A DNA stretch of 62,000 bases from Zygnema cylindricum (GCA_037447655.1 JBBHKE010001907.1:32460-94459), one strand, 5' to 3'. Shown: positions 32,390 to 43,590, counted from the first letter of the stretch. The notes: a model not told the origin generated them from the sequence alone. Program-made: numbers and translations.

Positions 32390-32863
32390 CGGAAGCATGA
32401 TGAGAGGTATGGCAATGACAAGCGGAAGCGTGATGAGAGGAGTGATGGTGATTGGCGGAAGCGTGATGAGAGGAAGAAAGACAAAGGTAAACCTTATCGG
32501 AACTTTGGTGGAAAGAGAGGGAGAGGAAAAGAAAGGGGAGCTTTGGAAAAAGGGGTTTGCTTCTTTTGTAGAGAATCGGGTCATTATATGGAGGAATGTC
32601 CTCGTTTGGAGGAACTTAGAAGTTGTAATGTGGATGAAGAGGAAGAAGGGGAAGAGAAGAAAGAGGATGAAGATATTTTGGAGCTTCTCCACATCGGTAG
32701 TATGGAGAAGTGTGAAATACATACAGAAATTCCACGAAGGCAACAGTGTGCTTTTGGAGGTATAAGGGAAGTAAAAAGAGAGGAGGTAGTTGTGGGAATT
32801 AGACTTGATGAGGATGTGAAGGAGTGTAGAAAGGATGACTTAGAAATGAAAAAGTCAGATCTA
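31658..32863 (+). repeat. 603-bp tandem duplication inside gag of copia E
   Basis: Copies 31658-32260 and 32261-32863 are nearly identical, both opening ATGCAAGAAA(C/T)GGATGG. The length is 201 codons, so the frame is kept. It duplicates the basic region and the zinc knuckle. Confidence 0.93.
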
Positions 32864-33460
32864 GGATCTATAAGTGAAAAAGGGAAAAATAAAGTTAATG
32901 AGGATAATTCCATAAATATTTCGAAAACTAAAAATTGGCCTGAAAGGGAGTCTTCAACGGATTCCGAGGAAAGGGGAGAAGTAAATCTAAAGGGGACTCC
33001 AAAGGATAGGGGAGAAAAAGAATATTTAACGAAAGGTTTAGGGGAGGAGATATATTTTTTGGGAATCAAAATAGAAAGTGATAGTGGAAAGAATTCCATG
33101 GGAGAGAGTGAGGAAAGTTTAGAAAATGAGGTGAGTATCATGGATAAAAATATGAGTACGGAAGACCTAGATCTTATGAGGAACTTAGTGTGGACACTTG
33201 TTGTTTGGGAAATCTTAGGGGGTAATGGGTTTCACATCACTAATGGGAGTGATGCCATTTATGAAGATGTGCCTGTAAAAGGGTTAGCATCTGGGTGTGT
33301 GTTGCGGATTGGAGATGGGGCTGGTTTTTTGAACTACACGGGGGAAATCGTATTTTGTGTGGATGGAAAAGGGGTGAGGTGGATAAAATCTTTGCTTGGA
33401 TTTATGAAAAGTGGGATGCTAAATAAAATGTGTGATCATCAAGATGAATGTTTCACTTAG
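32543..33460 (+). CDS. Copia E second ORF: duplicated zinc knuckle plus collapsed pol remnant
   Basis: The 305-residue frame is in phase with the first ORF apart from the TAG at 32387. It begins in the second gag repeat with another CFFCRESGHYMEEC knuckle. It continues into a shortened, diverged pol: STDSEERGEV resembles the integrase-RT linker, GLGEEIYFLGIKIESD the RT segment normally DLGEAKYILGIQMERD, HITNGSDAIYEDVP the RNase H segment TTWSDASYGDAP, and VRWIKSLLGFMKSGMLNKMCD the segment WVKSLLQELGYMKSGVQ. No protease, integrase or YVDD motif remains. Whether it is translated by readthrough or not at all is unknown; the Met at 32543 is only the first in frame. Confidence 0.7.
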   Translation: MEKGVCFFCRESGHYMEECPRLEELRSCNVDEEEEGEEKKEDEDILELLHIGSMEKCEIHTEIPRRQQCAFGGIREVKREEVVVGIRLDEDVKECRKDDLEMKKSDLGSISEKGKNKVNEDNSINISKTKNWPERESSTDSEERGEVNLKGTPKDRGEKEYLTKGLGEEIYFLGIKIESDSGKNSMGESEESLENEVSIMDKNMSTEDLDLMRNLVWTLVVWEILGGNGFHITNGSDAIYEDVPVKGLASGCVLRIGDGAGFLNYTGEIVFCVDGKGVRWIKSLLGFMKSGMLNKMCDHQDECFT

Positions 33461-33588
33461 CTCGTCTAAAAGACCTTTTAAAACATGAGGGTATTGTCTT
33501 AAAGTTTTATAAAAAGAAAAGGAAAAAGAAAAGAAAAAGGGGAGGGAGTGTTTGTTTATTTGTGAGTGGAAGTCGAAAGGATAATAGA

Positions 33589-33605
33589 CTAGAAAATAAG
33601 GGGAG
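33589..33605 (+). other. Polypurine tract of copia E
   Basis: CTAGAAAATAAGGGGAG abuts the 3' LTR at 33606, matching elements A and B. Confidence 0.88.
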
Positions 33606-35009
33606 TGTTGATATTTATGTATTTTCTAGGTCTTTATAAGGATAGCAAAAGGCAGAGGCAGTCTGCCTCTAACTCCCTTCTTCATGCCCCCACACTTGTT
33701 GTAGTCATTGATGGCTAAATAGGGAGTTAGAACCATGGCTGCCTAGGCCTTCTAGTAAGACAGGAGTAGAAATTGGCAGACTTACTAAAAAAGATATTTT
33801 GGCCGACATAGGATTCGATCCTCTAACCTAGTGTCCATCTAACGCTTAGTAGTCGTTAGCTTTATCCAACAGTGTATAACCAATGTTAAACTATCTAGGA
33901 TACGTTAAGTATTTAAATGTGTCCTTTGCGGTATGTGTCATTTAACAAATTACGGGACAAACTATACATGGAAAGGGATTAGACCGCACGAAATTTGGAC
34001 CGCACGGAATTAACGAAATGACATTTCATTTCGACGGTCCAGATAAAATATTTGATCTGAATCGACGGCCGTGGTGCGAGCCGAGATTCCGGAGTGGGCG
34101 ACGTGGCGTTTTAGGCACTGCCACTGCGGATGACACGTGGAGAGTTCCTGCTGGATTGCGCGATTTCCGAAACACAAGATGACAAGTCCGGATGTGACAA
34201 ATGTCACAGTATGGGGTTGTCGTACATTGACCGTACAGAAAGTACTCCGGAACGTGTACTTTTGAGTACCGCACAGACATGGTTGGTTCGTACTTCAACT
34301 AATTCCATGTTGACGCAGATTTCAACGGTCAACGCGGAACGACGACCGTTGAAATTCAACGGTCAACAAAGATCCATTCGACAAGTCAAACTAACACGTG
34401 GCGTCATCCTACTGGATATCGGTGAAGAAAGGGACAGAACGGCGACGACTTTCTCGCCACGTGGCATGCCTAGAGTGGTGCCGAATATTTCCGTACATTA
34501 AGTACGGCGGCTGCCATACTTTCTTTGTACATTATGTACTGTGTTGTAATTTGATTGGTCTAGAGGGGTTGTGAATAGGTTTTAGGACTTAGAATATTTT
34601 TGGTAGGTAGTCGCCTCTCCCAGAGAGCATCTTGTATAAAAGGCAAACTTTGGCCAGCCATAATTATCAATTTACTTGACCATTTTCAGTGATTCTTTTT
34701 GCTGCGGACTCAGGGGAGTCCAAGCTACACAAGGGTGTAGTTGGTCAGAGTGTTTGCCTGCCAGGGTGGCTGCATTTCTAAGGAAAATTCAAAGTGGCGA
34801 ATGTTATCCAAAACTCATATTCTAACTTTGCATTCTGTGGTGGAACTGAGCACACAGAAAGTCTTATTTCATAGGGGTGAAGCTGTAATGGGGTTCTGAT
34901 TGTCAAAGGGTCAATCATTTCGGTTTATATAAACTTGGAGTCGGCACTATCTAGATTAGCTTCTTTGGATCTGCGAATTCTGTGTGGCAATGGAGCCCAT
35001 AGAATTTCA
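33606..35009 (+). repeat. 3' LTR of copia E
   Basis: 1404 bp, almost identical to the 5' LTR, TG to CA, followed by the TTGAC duplication. Confidence 0.96.
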
Positions 35010-35014
35010 TTGAC

Positions 35015-35569
35015 GGCGAGCATGTCAAAGATTGTGAAAGCACAATATATGTATTAATATCCGTACATCCAGCTGCAAAATTAAATTATGTGAATGTTCA
35101 TTTTGTACGTTCGTGTTTTGCCCTTTTTGTAGTTATTTGGTCGTTCATGCTACATCGTGGCGCCGCAAATTACGGATGTCAACGGATGGAGGAGGAGGCG
35201 TCACGACAAATTCTTTGACAAAGATTTTCTTGTGGCTTTTCTTAGTATTTGATTCTCGCCTATACGAAAGCGCGTGGCTTATGCCACATGTAGGGGTTTT
35301 ATCGTGGATTGCACGAGACCATTCTACGCGCTAATTTTTTTCCTCCTTGAGGAGACAAGCTAGACACTAGATAAAGTGACCGCTTGCTTCTAAAACACAT
35401 AATCAAACGGTCGACTTTGTCGCCCAAAAGTTTGGAGAATCTTGAGTAATCTTGTTTTATATAATAAAAAAACAACAATACGGCCATGTACGAAAATGAG
35501 TTGGACTTGTACAGTAATAGACATTTTCTAGTAATGAACCTCACTTTTCGCCTGATGGAGGTTCACCCT
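35015..35569. mobile_element. Inverted-repeat element family C fragment
   Basis: Ends at 35569 in CCTGATGGAGGTTCACCCT, a diverged family C terminus preceded by AACCTCACTTTTCG. The left boundary is unclear. Non-coding. Confidence 0.55.
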
Positions 35570-35599
35570 TAATCGGGCCACAACTACTGTAGATGATGA

Positions 35600-36549
35600 C
35601 CTACCACGCTAGCTAGATGATGATCCTGTCATTTGCGGTGACGTTACCAAAACTGCGTGACCACTTGACGAACTGAGTCATGGAAGTCTTTACGGGATCG
35701 CATGTAAACGTCTTGAACTTATTTCACGGAACACATTATTAAAAGTGCATGTGCAGCTGTTTGACCAAGTGCATGGAACTCCTCCACCCCACGGAGCGAC
35801 GTCTGAGAAATTTTGACCGGGCAGAAATTCCGAATTTGTCCTTTACCGAATGTAGATTCACTTTCTGTTTAGCGATTTTCTTAGTGTTGTGTATCGGCAA
35901 GGGTTTGCCGATAATCGATGTGTACCTTTTTTTGGCTTGCAGATAATCGAAGTATTGGCAGGATATATCGAAACCGGTGTTATCGCCGATAAAAAACCGA
36001 TAATGTTCGTTTTCTATCGCGATAACAGCGATACCGATAACAATCGACGATAGCTGCACGAACCGTACAACTTTACGGTTTATTTCGTACAACTATACGG
36101 AGTTACGTATTACGACGTAATTCAAATTTTTAGTTTGTTGTACTATACGTTTAGTACAGTACTTTGAAATAGTATTGTAAATTTGTTAAAGTTAACGTGC
36201 GTCGCTTTCCATACTAAACTCACGTACTACATAGAACGGAACAGAATTTCATACGTGGCATGCCACGCTATATACAGTCAAATATCTTATACAATACATT
36301 ATTAAGTACTATTATATAGCGCACTATTTGTTTTTTATTTATCGCTTGGTCTCGGAGCGATTTATCCACCGATGGCTATTGTGTATCGGTGTCGTCGCGA
36401 TATATTTCTTGCCGATACACAACACCACTGTAAATCGTTTTCTTTTCATTAGAACGAACTCTAACGGTGATCGATTTGTAGGTTACACCCTATCGAAGCC
36501 GAAGTAAGAAACATTTTAGGGTTCCAAGGAGCAACGAGGCGAAGGAGTA
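35600..36549. repeat. Dispersed repeat R1, copy 3 (left part)
   Basis: Parallel to 11219-12429: AAGTGCATGTGCAGCTG, GGAACTCCTCCACCCCACG, TGTCCTTTACCGAATG, AAGCCGAAGTAAG. It is interrupted by the hAT-like element at 35882-36427 and followed by a MITE, and its pyrimidine-rich part resumes at about 37880. Confidence 0.65.
35882..36427. mobile_element. hAT-like non-autonomous element, older copy
   Basis: Starts TAGTGTTGTGTATCGGCAAG and ends in the inverse (CTTGCCGATACACAACACCA). This matches the termini of the element at 42625, with one change in the last three bases. An exact 8-bp duplication is not visible. The interior holds CGATAA-rich palindromic words and no ORF. Confidence 0.75.
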
Positions 36550-37069
36550 CACCGTGAATCGCTATTAGCGTAATAAAAAATATAGCGTAATGAAACAATT
36601 AGCGTACTTTACGGTAAATTGTGTTTTTTCGGGTACACCATGATACTAATTTATCATGTACTCTAATTTGTAATAACACAACTTACGATAGGACTATCGT
36701 CAGATTCGAACGAACGGATGGTCGCTGATCAAAGTAGCGATCTAAGAAGATCACATGGAGAGCCCGTAACACAACTTACGCCAAAGGTGACCTATTTAGG
36801 GCCTACGAAAAAACGCCTACTTTTGAACTATGATATATTTTTATATTTTCTGTACTTTTAAATTTTAAAATGTACGAAATAGTACAGATCTGGCAGTCCG
36901 TACACCACACTATTTAAAAGGGCACTAAATTACAGTTATGAACCGTATTGAGCGGGGTACCTCAAATAACGTGCAATAACATTTAGCGTACTTTATTCTA
37001 TTTGAGAATTTGCCCCAAAAAAATGGGTACCCCAATTAGCGTCATGTACGCTAATAGCGATTCACGGTG
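36550..37069. mobile_element. TA-targeting MITE, 520 bp
   Basis: Left end CACCGTGAATCGCTATTAGC, right end its inverse, flanked by TA at 36548-36549 and 37070-37071. Same termini as the MITE in the copia B LTR but a longer, different interior. Non-coding. Confidence 0.85.
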
Positions 37070-37072
37070 TAG

Positions 37073-37873
37073 TTCTCCATTAGGCGGTCCCAGTAAACAT
37101 ACGGAGACGTCTATTTTTGATGTTTACTGGCACGGCCTTCCATCATTATGTTGTGCACGGCCTTCCATCATTATGTTGTGCCAGTTAACATCGTTTCTCA
37201 GTTATGATGGCGCCATGTAGGTTTGAGTCAAGATTTTGAAAAATTGTAAAATATCTTCAACGGAAAGTCAAAACGAAATATCTGTACCAGCGTAATGTAC
37301 TTAAAGTATACCAGCGTAATGTACTTAAAATATAATACGAGTATGCTCTAATGTACTATGTGTACCTTCATCAGGGTTTGTAACAACCCCTAACTTCCTC
37401 ACTGCCATGGCTTTTATTTGAACGCCTGCCTCCAATAGAAAGCATCTCCCGTATTATGTGACATCTGTCACATTTTTACGTGTGGTAATATAGTGAAAGC
37501 GCGGCAAACTGTGGACAGTGGATGGCGTGTACGACTTGTTCGGTTCTCATCGCGTGTTCGTGTTGGCGATTGTTTTTACTCTTCACTTGAACATCGCGCA
37601 CATCGTCGACTGATGTGCGCGAATCGTCCAGTGTGAATCGTCCAGTGTGAGCAGGAGAGTATCTTCACACTGGACGACGTGCGCAATTGCTTCGCGAATC
37701 TAGATAAGCTAAAAATCCAACGGCGGTCGATTAGTACGCCTATAATGTTGGAGCGATCAAGTAAACATGTTTCGTCATGTTTCGTCTGACAAAATCAAAA
37801 TTGTACTAATCTGTACGAAAGTGTACGATGTCCAATTAACAACACCACTTTTCCTATAATGGAAGTTCACCCT
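37073..37873. mobile_element. Inverted-repeat element family C, near complete
   Basis: Right terminus TAATGGAAGTTCACCCT ends at 37873; the left terminus is degenerate (CTCCATTAGGCGGTCCC at about 37076). The interior near 37236-37330 matches 51367-51480 of another member. It includes a 29-bp direct repeat (GCACGGCCTTCCATCATTA, twice, 37125-37180) and a 24-25-bp direct repeat (ACCAGCGTAATGTACTTAAA, twice, 37287-37330). Confidence 0.65.
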
Positions 37874-37879
37874 TAGATG

Positions 37880-38550
37880 GAGTGGTAGGGTTCATTGTCG
37901 CGGGAAGGTGAAGGAAGGATGGGTGACGATGGAGGTATGCGGGGAGGGCCTCCCGGGAGGACGAAATCGCAGAATAGGGCTACAGCACATCAACTAAAGC
38001 TGGTATCTTTTTCTCAATTCTCCCTCCTTTCTCCATCTCTCCCTCTCTCCCCCTTCTTTTCCTTTCTTTTTTATATTCTTGCCCTTTTCTTTCTCTTTTT
38101 CCTTTTTTTTCCTTTCCGTTTCTCTCTTTCCTTTTCCTTCCCTCTCCTCTCATCCTTTCCATTCTTTTCCTTCCCTTTCTTCCTTTCCTTTTCTTCTCTC
38201 CGTTCCTCCCTTTCCTTTTTCCTTTCCTTGCCTCGCCTTTCCTGTTCTTTCCTTTTTTCTTTCCTTTCCTTTTGTTTTATCAGCCGTTTCCTTTCACTTT
38301 TCTTTCTCTTTTCCGCTCCTTTCCGTTCCTTATCTTTTTACTTGTCCTTTCCTTTTCGTCTTTTTTTTTGTTTTTTCGACCTTTTTGCAGGTGCCAGCTG
38401 GCAGTTGCGCATTTCCGAGATGGTGGCGATTTGCGGGCGATTCTGTTTTCGGCGATTTTCTCCTGTTCTTATTTTTGGCAGCGGGGAAGGAATCGCTCCG
38501 TCTCGAGCTCCGATGCAAGCCGAGGATGGCGGGAGGCTTTTTTGAAAATG
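37880..38550 (+). repeat. Pyrimidine-rich dispersed repeat R1, copy 3 (right part)
   Basis: Matches 19285-19930 in order: GCGGGAAGG, GAAGGATGGG, the C/T tract (38015-38385), GTGCCAGCTGGCAGTTGCGC, GATTTGCGGGCGATT, and CTCGAGC-TGATGCAAGC-like words. Long frames in the C/T tract are compositional. Confidence 0.75.
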
Positions 38551-38627
38551 AGGAACAGTTTCTGATGTTTCCGATCGCCTCCCTCTCCCTCCGGAACCGA
38601 CCGACTTCACTGTGTCACGTCACGGTT

Positions 38628-38775
38628 AGAGTGAGAGTCAAAGCGGCAATAAAACCAAGAATAATGTGACATCTTGATCAGCAGTAAATCAGAATCAAGA
38701 GTTGACTGATTCTGAAATAGAGTTGCAAGAGACAAAAGGTGAAGGCTGGAATCAAAATCTAGTCCATCGCCTTAA
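38628..38775 (+). repeat. Dispersed repeat R2, copy 2
   Basis: Parallel to 29273-29420. Both copies lie within about 0.5-2.5 kb of a copy of the DOA10-like exon fragment, though in a different order. Confidence 0.75.
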
Positions 38776-38956
38776 TCATGCCACAAACTAGATGATGAGC
38801 TAATAGTGTGGCATTATTCTTTTTCTATGCGAAACTTTCATTTTTAATCCTTGAACGAATGGAAGTTGAGGTGTTTTTGCACTGCAATTGTTCACTGTTT
38901 GTACGGTTTTAGTCCATATCCACTTTTAAAAGGAAGAGTGAGAGAGAGGGAGAGCT

Positions 38957-39074
38957 GGTCTCTCTTTCTCTCTCTCTCTCCCTCTCTATCTCTCTCCCCC
39001 CCTCCCTCCCTCCCTCCCTCCCTCCTTCCCTCCTTCCCTCCCTCCCTCCCTCCCTCTCTCCCTCCCTCCCTCCA
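38957..39074. repeat. CTCT / CCCT microsatellite
   Basis: Runs of TCTC pass into CCCTCCCTCC repeats. No gene. Confidence 0.95.
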
Positions 39075-39239
39075 ATTTGTGAAACATACAGCTGCGCCTC
39101 GTGACCCTCAATATCTCTCCGCCCGTTACTAGTGGTGAGGACCTTCTGACATTTTCTTAAAGACATTTTGTTATTTTTATGGGGCTTTTATGTGGATTTT
39201 TGATTTGTTTCGGATTTTTTTTTCAGGATTTGTCAACTC

Positions 39240-39950
39240 TGACTTTCTGCGGCAAATTTGCACCAGAATTAGTGAAGATTAGGCTGGAAAAATGATGATG
39301 ACTTTCTGGGTTTTTTTTGGGATGTTTTGAATTTTTTTCTGAATATTTCAGATTTTTTGGGGGGATTTCTTGACCCGTGCTTTTTTTTGCACCGGAATTA
39401 GTGTGGGATAGAGCTGGAGGACGACAAGGTTTGTGCGAGGATATTTTTGAAAATTTTCTGGGGTTTTTTGGGATTGACTTGGGTTTTTTTGGTGTTCTCT
39501 TTTGTTTTTGTTTTTTTTTAGGAATTTTTTCGGGGCCTTTTGGGGGGAGTTTTTTTGGGGGAGGAGTTGAGTTCAGAATAGAATTTGATGGTTTTGGGGC
39601 TTTTTGTGAAGAATCTGCACAAGATTTAGTGTAGATTAAGAGGGGATGTGGTGTTTTCCTGGTTTTTTTCATCAGGAATTTTCTCTATATCTTTGAAAAA
39701 CAATTTGTGCTTTTCTTAAAAAAAATAATTAAACGGTTTTTCAAAAAAAAAAAACATCCGGGATTTCTCTACCCTGTACTTTCTGCAATGGCCCATGCAC
39801 CAGAATTAGTGTGGATTAGTAAAAAAAATGCAGATTTTTTGTTTTGTTTATTTTTGTGTTCTTGTGTTTCAAACTAAGAAATTTAACTAGTCAACGTATT
39901 CGTCCTTTCTGCGGTATCTCAAGCACCCAAATTAGTGTTTCCTCTCCACC
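39240..39950 (+). repeat. Degenerate repeat with GCACCAGAATTAGTG motif
   Basis: The motif recurs near 39252, 39390, 39616, 39794 and 39930, each followed by T-rich sequence and often preceded by CTTTCTGCGG-like words. Spacing varies from about 135 to 230 bases. It may be tandemly expanded intron sequence upstream of the DOA10-like exons. Confidence 0.65.
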
Positions 39951-40596
39951 TTAGGTACGTTCTTTTCGTTCTTTTTGGTTTTTTGTGAACTTCAGGTAAC
40001 GTTTTCCGGTTATCAGCTTATTTTTGTTAACTTTTTCTGTTTCTCGGTGTGTTTTCGTAAGCTTTCTGTGGTTCTCGGCATGTTTTTGTGAACTCTTTGT
40101 GTTTCTCTGCTTGTTTCTGTAAACTTTTCGTGTTTCTCTGTGGGTTTGTAAACTGTTTCTGTTTTTCCTTTCCACTTTAAATTGCTGTTTCATAAACGTT
40201 TACGTGATAGTGGCCTTTTCGGTTTTTTTTTGGGTACCTCGTTATTCGGGGTAGCACATTTTTCTAAAAACTCGAGTTTTGAATATAAAAATTGTGAATC
40301 TTTTTGTTCCGTGTTTTGGTTAGAGGCAGTGGGGGAAGAATATAAGTTCATTAGATTTCTATTTGAAGCAAATTTACAGGATGTAGAGAATGGAGTCTCC
40401 ATTTTTTACTCTCCTTCTCACCCGAAAGCAAAAACGTAAAACAAAACCAACCCAAATGCATAATAATTAAACACGAATTGAATTTTATTCAATCGAATGC
40501 TACTTTCCCTTTCTCTTGTCTATCGACACCTGTCTAAGTAAAAAACGGGTCTTAAGAAAAACTGATGTCTTAAGAAAGCTGATGCCTTTTTTGCAG
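39951..40596. other. Probable intron or 5' flank of the DOA10-like locus
   Basis: T-rich sequence with repeated TTTCTGTTTCTCGGTG-like words (40020-40160). No upstream DOA10 exon could be recognised here. It ends in TTTTTTGCAG, a good splice acceptor for the exon at 40597. Confidence 0.55.
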
Positions 40597-41047
40597 ATTT
40601 TCTGATCCTTTCACGGAAATTCCTGCCGATATGCTCTTATTCTATGTTTATGTTCTCTTTCCCATCGAATGTTTCTGTCCTCTTTTAGCATTGAAACGAG
40701 TTTTGGGACATTGGTTCACAATTGCGGGAAAAGTTTTCGGTCTCTCAGAATTCTTTCTCCCACAAGCTGATAATAATAATAATCATGGAGGGGGTGGAGG
40801 AGGAGGAGGAGAGGGAAGAGAACAGACTTCAGAATGTCCTTGTAGGAGGAAACCTTCTTCTCAGGGTGCCCCTCTTCCACCTCCTCCCCCTCCCCCTCCA
40901 CCTCCTCCACCTGCCCCTCTTCCAGTAGCTATAACTCCTGCGGTTGAGAATGTGAGGCATGAAATAGAGGGGAGAGAGGAGGGAGAGGAAGTACAGAGGA
41001 AGGATCTGGACAAGCGTGGGAGGAAGAAGAAGGGGGAGATCAAGGAG
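40597..41047 (+). pseudogene. DOA10-like exon 1 of the visible set
   Basis: It follows the acceptor TTTTTTGCAG. After one base completing a split codon it reads F-SDPFTEIPADMLLF, YVYVLFPIE, then HWFTIAGKVFGLSEFFLP, where plant proteins have a WFTAVGWALGLTDFLLP-like segment. A species-specific linker follows, with Asn and Gly runs, a Pro run of about 12 and a charged tail ending near GEIKES, with a possible donor GTAAGC at 41048. That donor's phase does not join cleanly to the next exon, so the true 3' end is uncertain. Confidence 0.78.
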
Positions 41048-41413
41048 AGTAAGCCTAAGAAACTCTAGAAAACTCTACTGTGCTCTTAAAACTCTTAAGA
41101 ACTTCTAAAAACAGTAAAAAGCCTTAAGAAAGCTCTTGAAAATTCTAAAGTACACACTCCACAAAGCTTTATTCCTTTGAACTTTAGTTTTATATTCTCC
41201 TCACCTTATTCATCGTCTCCTCATTCATTTTCCGTATCCATTTTTGGCTTATGAACTTTTTTTTGGAACATTTTGGGAAATATTTATGGAATGTTTAGGA
41301 AGGTTTTGGGATTATTTTGGGAACAGTTTAGGAACATTTTGGGACTACTGGAAGAATATTTCAAGAATAATTTGGGAACAATTTGGGAACAATTTGGGAT
41401 TTTTTTGGAACAG

Positions 41414-41565
41414 GGACACATTTGTGGCTCGGCTGGTTCTGTTAGTGGTGGTGGCCTGGATGACACTTGTCATTTGCAATACTGTTTTGGTTCCCGTCGG
41501 TATCGGAAGATGGGTTTTCGGTCACATCACTCGTCTTCCCTTCACCTATGGGGCACAATGCAACT
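41414..41565 (+). pseudogene. DOA10-like exon 2: membrane segment
   Basis: It lies between the acceptor GGAACAG and the donor ACT/GTGAGT at 41566. It reads DTFVARLVLLVVVAWMTLVI, CN, TVLVPVGIGRWVFGHITRLP and FTYGAQCN: a transmembrane helix followed by the conserved V-P-x-x-x-G-R and C-N motifs. It ends in phase 1, matching the next exon. A second damaged copy lies at 28.5 kb. Confidence 0.83.
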
Positions 41566-42624
41566 GTGAGTTTTTTCTGTTTCCGTTTCCGTTCAATTTC
41601 TGTTTTTTTTTCTTTTCCATTTGCTATTGCTGTTTTTGTTTTTGCCTATTTTCGACATCTGTTTCTCTTTATAAAAGCAGAGCAGTAGTTTGTTTTTTTT
41701 ATAGTGTTGTTTCTCGAGGACATTTTCTGGATGTTCAATATAGGGTACCCCGGATAGACGACACAGTACCCCTTTCTGTATCCAGCTCGATATCTGATTA
41801 TCGGCTTGAAAACCAAAATCGACAAATCGATAGAAAAAAAACCCTTATTTAAAAAACCCTTGTATGGTCCTCCATATTTAAACAAATGATATGACGGAAT
41901 CATGTCACCTATCAGTTGTTCGGATACAAATCTAGCTCTAGGAATCCGGTGTAAACTCTAAAGTACTAATATTTCATCTCCTTAATGTCGGGTGCTATAC
42001 GATTACCTCAAGCCTACCGTGAGGTCCGCCGCTTCAGACTGAAAATAATTACGGCCTAGCCGAGTTCAATGAGCTTGTAATAGCGGTGCTCAAAAGTACG
42101 AAAAGAAACATTTCACGCAGTAATTCAATTGGCCGAAAGTACTAATTTCTTATAATGAAAGGCGAAAAGTACAGATTTTCTTTTTTGCTATTGGTTTTCA
42201 AATGGTCCAATTTTCTTAAAAACATTGCTGACGCGAGTTCAAACCCAGAAATATCGGGTGACCAGAATAATCAGTTTTTGTCGAATCGAAAATATTTATT
42301 GAACCAACTTACTGCATACACATAAATTTAAGGCAGAAAATACAAGGCATTTTGGCTTTGCTGGATACCATAGCGGGCTATTGAGGTATAATTGGATGGC
42401 TGGAGTGTGCTCAGTTATTGGTTATTTGTCCGCAAGCTTCAGTACCGTGACCTTCAGTTCACTCCGTTGTACATTTTGTAGGATTTTTGTTTTTTTGTTC
42501 GTTTCCGCTGGCAGCTCCCTCTGTTGGTACTGTACCTGTACGTATCGTGCATCGTGTATCGAATGGAATATTCGTGTTCGATGTATATATCTATCGCGAT
42601 ACAAATTTAAGCAGCCATTGATAC

Positions 42625-43085
42625 TAGTGTTGTGTATCGGTAAATTTCCTGTCGCGATAATTCTGGTTGCTGATATTTTCGGTTAAATATCGGTAATCGA
42701 GCGGCAAAGGGGCCTGACATATTGCTACGAATGAATAAATTTGTTATCCCCAACATATATGTAAGTATATATTATTGCTACACACTAGTACTGTATGTTA
42801 TATTGCATACGGTGTTTGCTGTGTCATGCCATGTATTACTATCCAGTCTGTACTTTGTACGGAAACCTAGGACGGACTGCGCGGTACTTAGATACAAAAA
42901 AGTCCTGCCAATGGAAACCAATTCATTTGTCACAATAGATTTTTATCAGCATATTGGACTGATATGTTGGTAAAATATCGCTATATTTTACTTACCTATA
43001 CATTGATCTAATACATTGATTATGGGTAGGCCAAAACAGAGGTACATATCGATTATTGGTAAGAGGCTGCGGATACACAACACTA
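42625..43085. mobile_element. hAT-like non-autonomous element in a DOA10-like intron
   Basis: 461 bp, beginning TAGTGTTGTGTATCGG and ending GGATACACAACACTA, with a perfect 8-bp target-site duplication ATTGATAC at 42617-42624 and 43086-43093. An 8-bp duplication and TAGNG-type ends are hallmarks of the hAT superfamily. No transposase is encoded. Confidence 0.92.
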
Positions 43086-43590
43086 ATTGATACGAGACAC
43101 GATTCCTATTGCATCGGGATACATCAGGATACATCGAGGATAATTTGATATGGTATACAACACTAGTTTTAACTATTGTTGTTGTTATTGTTTCTTGTTT
43201 GTTTTTGCTCTCATTTTTTGTCTGGGTTTTTTTGTCTTTTTATGGGTTTTTTTGTGGGAAACTGGTTGTGGAAGAGCAATCAGTCGTTTGTCTATTATTT
43301 TTGTGTCTTTTTTTTTCGCTGTGGAAACTGTAGTGATTTGTGTGTCTCTTCCTATTTTCTTTTTTTGTCTTCAAAGTTGATGTTCAGTTGTCCCTTTCTT
43401 TCTTTCTAGCACAGTTAATTTAGTGTTTTCTAACTCTTTTTGGAGTCTTTCTCTTTCGTACATCTTTTTCTCTTTTTTTTTTTTCTTTCTTCCGCCGCAC
43501 AAAAATCTAACTCTTTTTTAGCTCTTTTTTAACTCAATTTGTCAACTCTTTTTGACTCTTTTTTGGGGCCTTTTCCTTGTTTTTTTTCAG

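Larger units (their letters stand above)
29574..35009 (+). mobile_element. Young gag-only copia element E
   Basis: 5436 bp with target-site duplication TTGAC at 29569-29573 and 35010-35014, LTRs of 1402 and 1404 bp that differ only at scattered positions, an intact primer site and a polypurine tract. The interior is about 2.6 kb and lacks protease, integrase and reverse-transcriptase catalytic motifs. It codes for Gag with a duplicated region, followed by a compressed in-frame remnant of pol. Near-identical LTRs show recent insertion, so it was probably moved by enzymes of a relative, like other non-autonomous gag-only (TR-GAG-type) elements. Confidence 0.94.

Noticed and set aside
35739-36092. 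Minus-strand 117-residue ORF
   Set aside because: It spans the boundary of repeat R1 and a hAT-like element and has no recognisable domain.
38851-39166. ORFs on both strands around 38.9-39.1 kb
   Set aside because: They translate a CTCT/CCCT microsatellite and have no independent support.
40631-41068. A complete stand-alone proline-rich protein
   Set aside because: The open frame starts inside an exon; in-frame codons upstream of the Met (SDPFTEIPAD) match the DOA10 family back to a splice acceptor at 40596.
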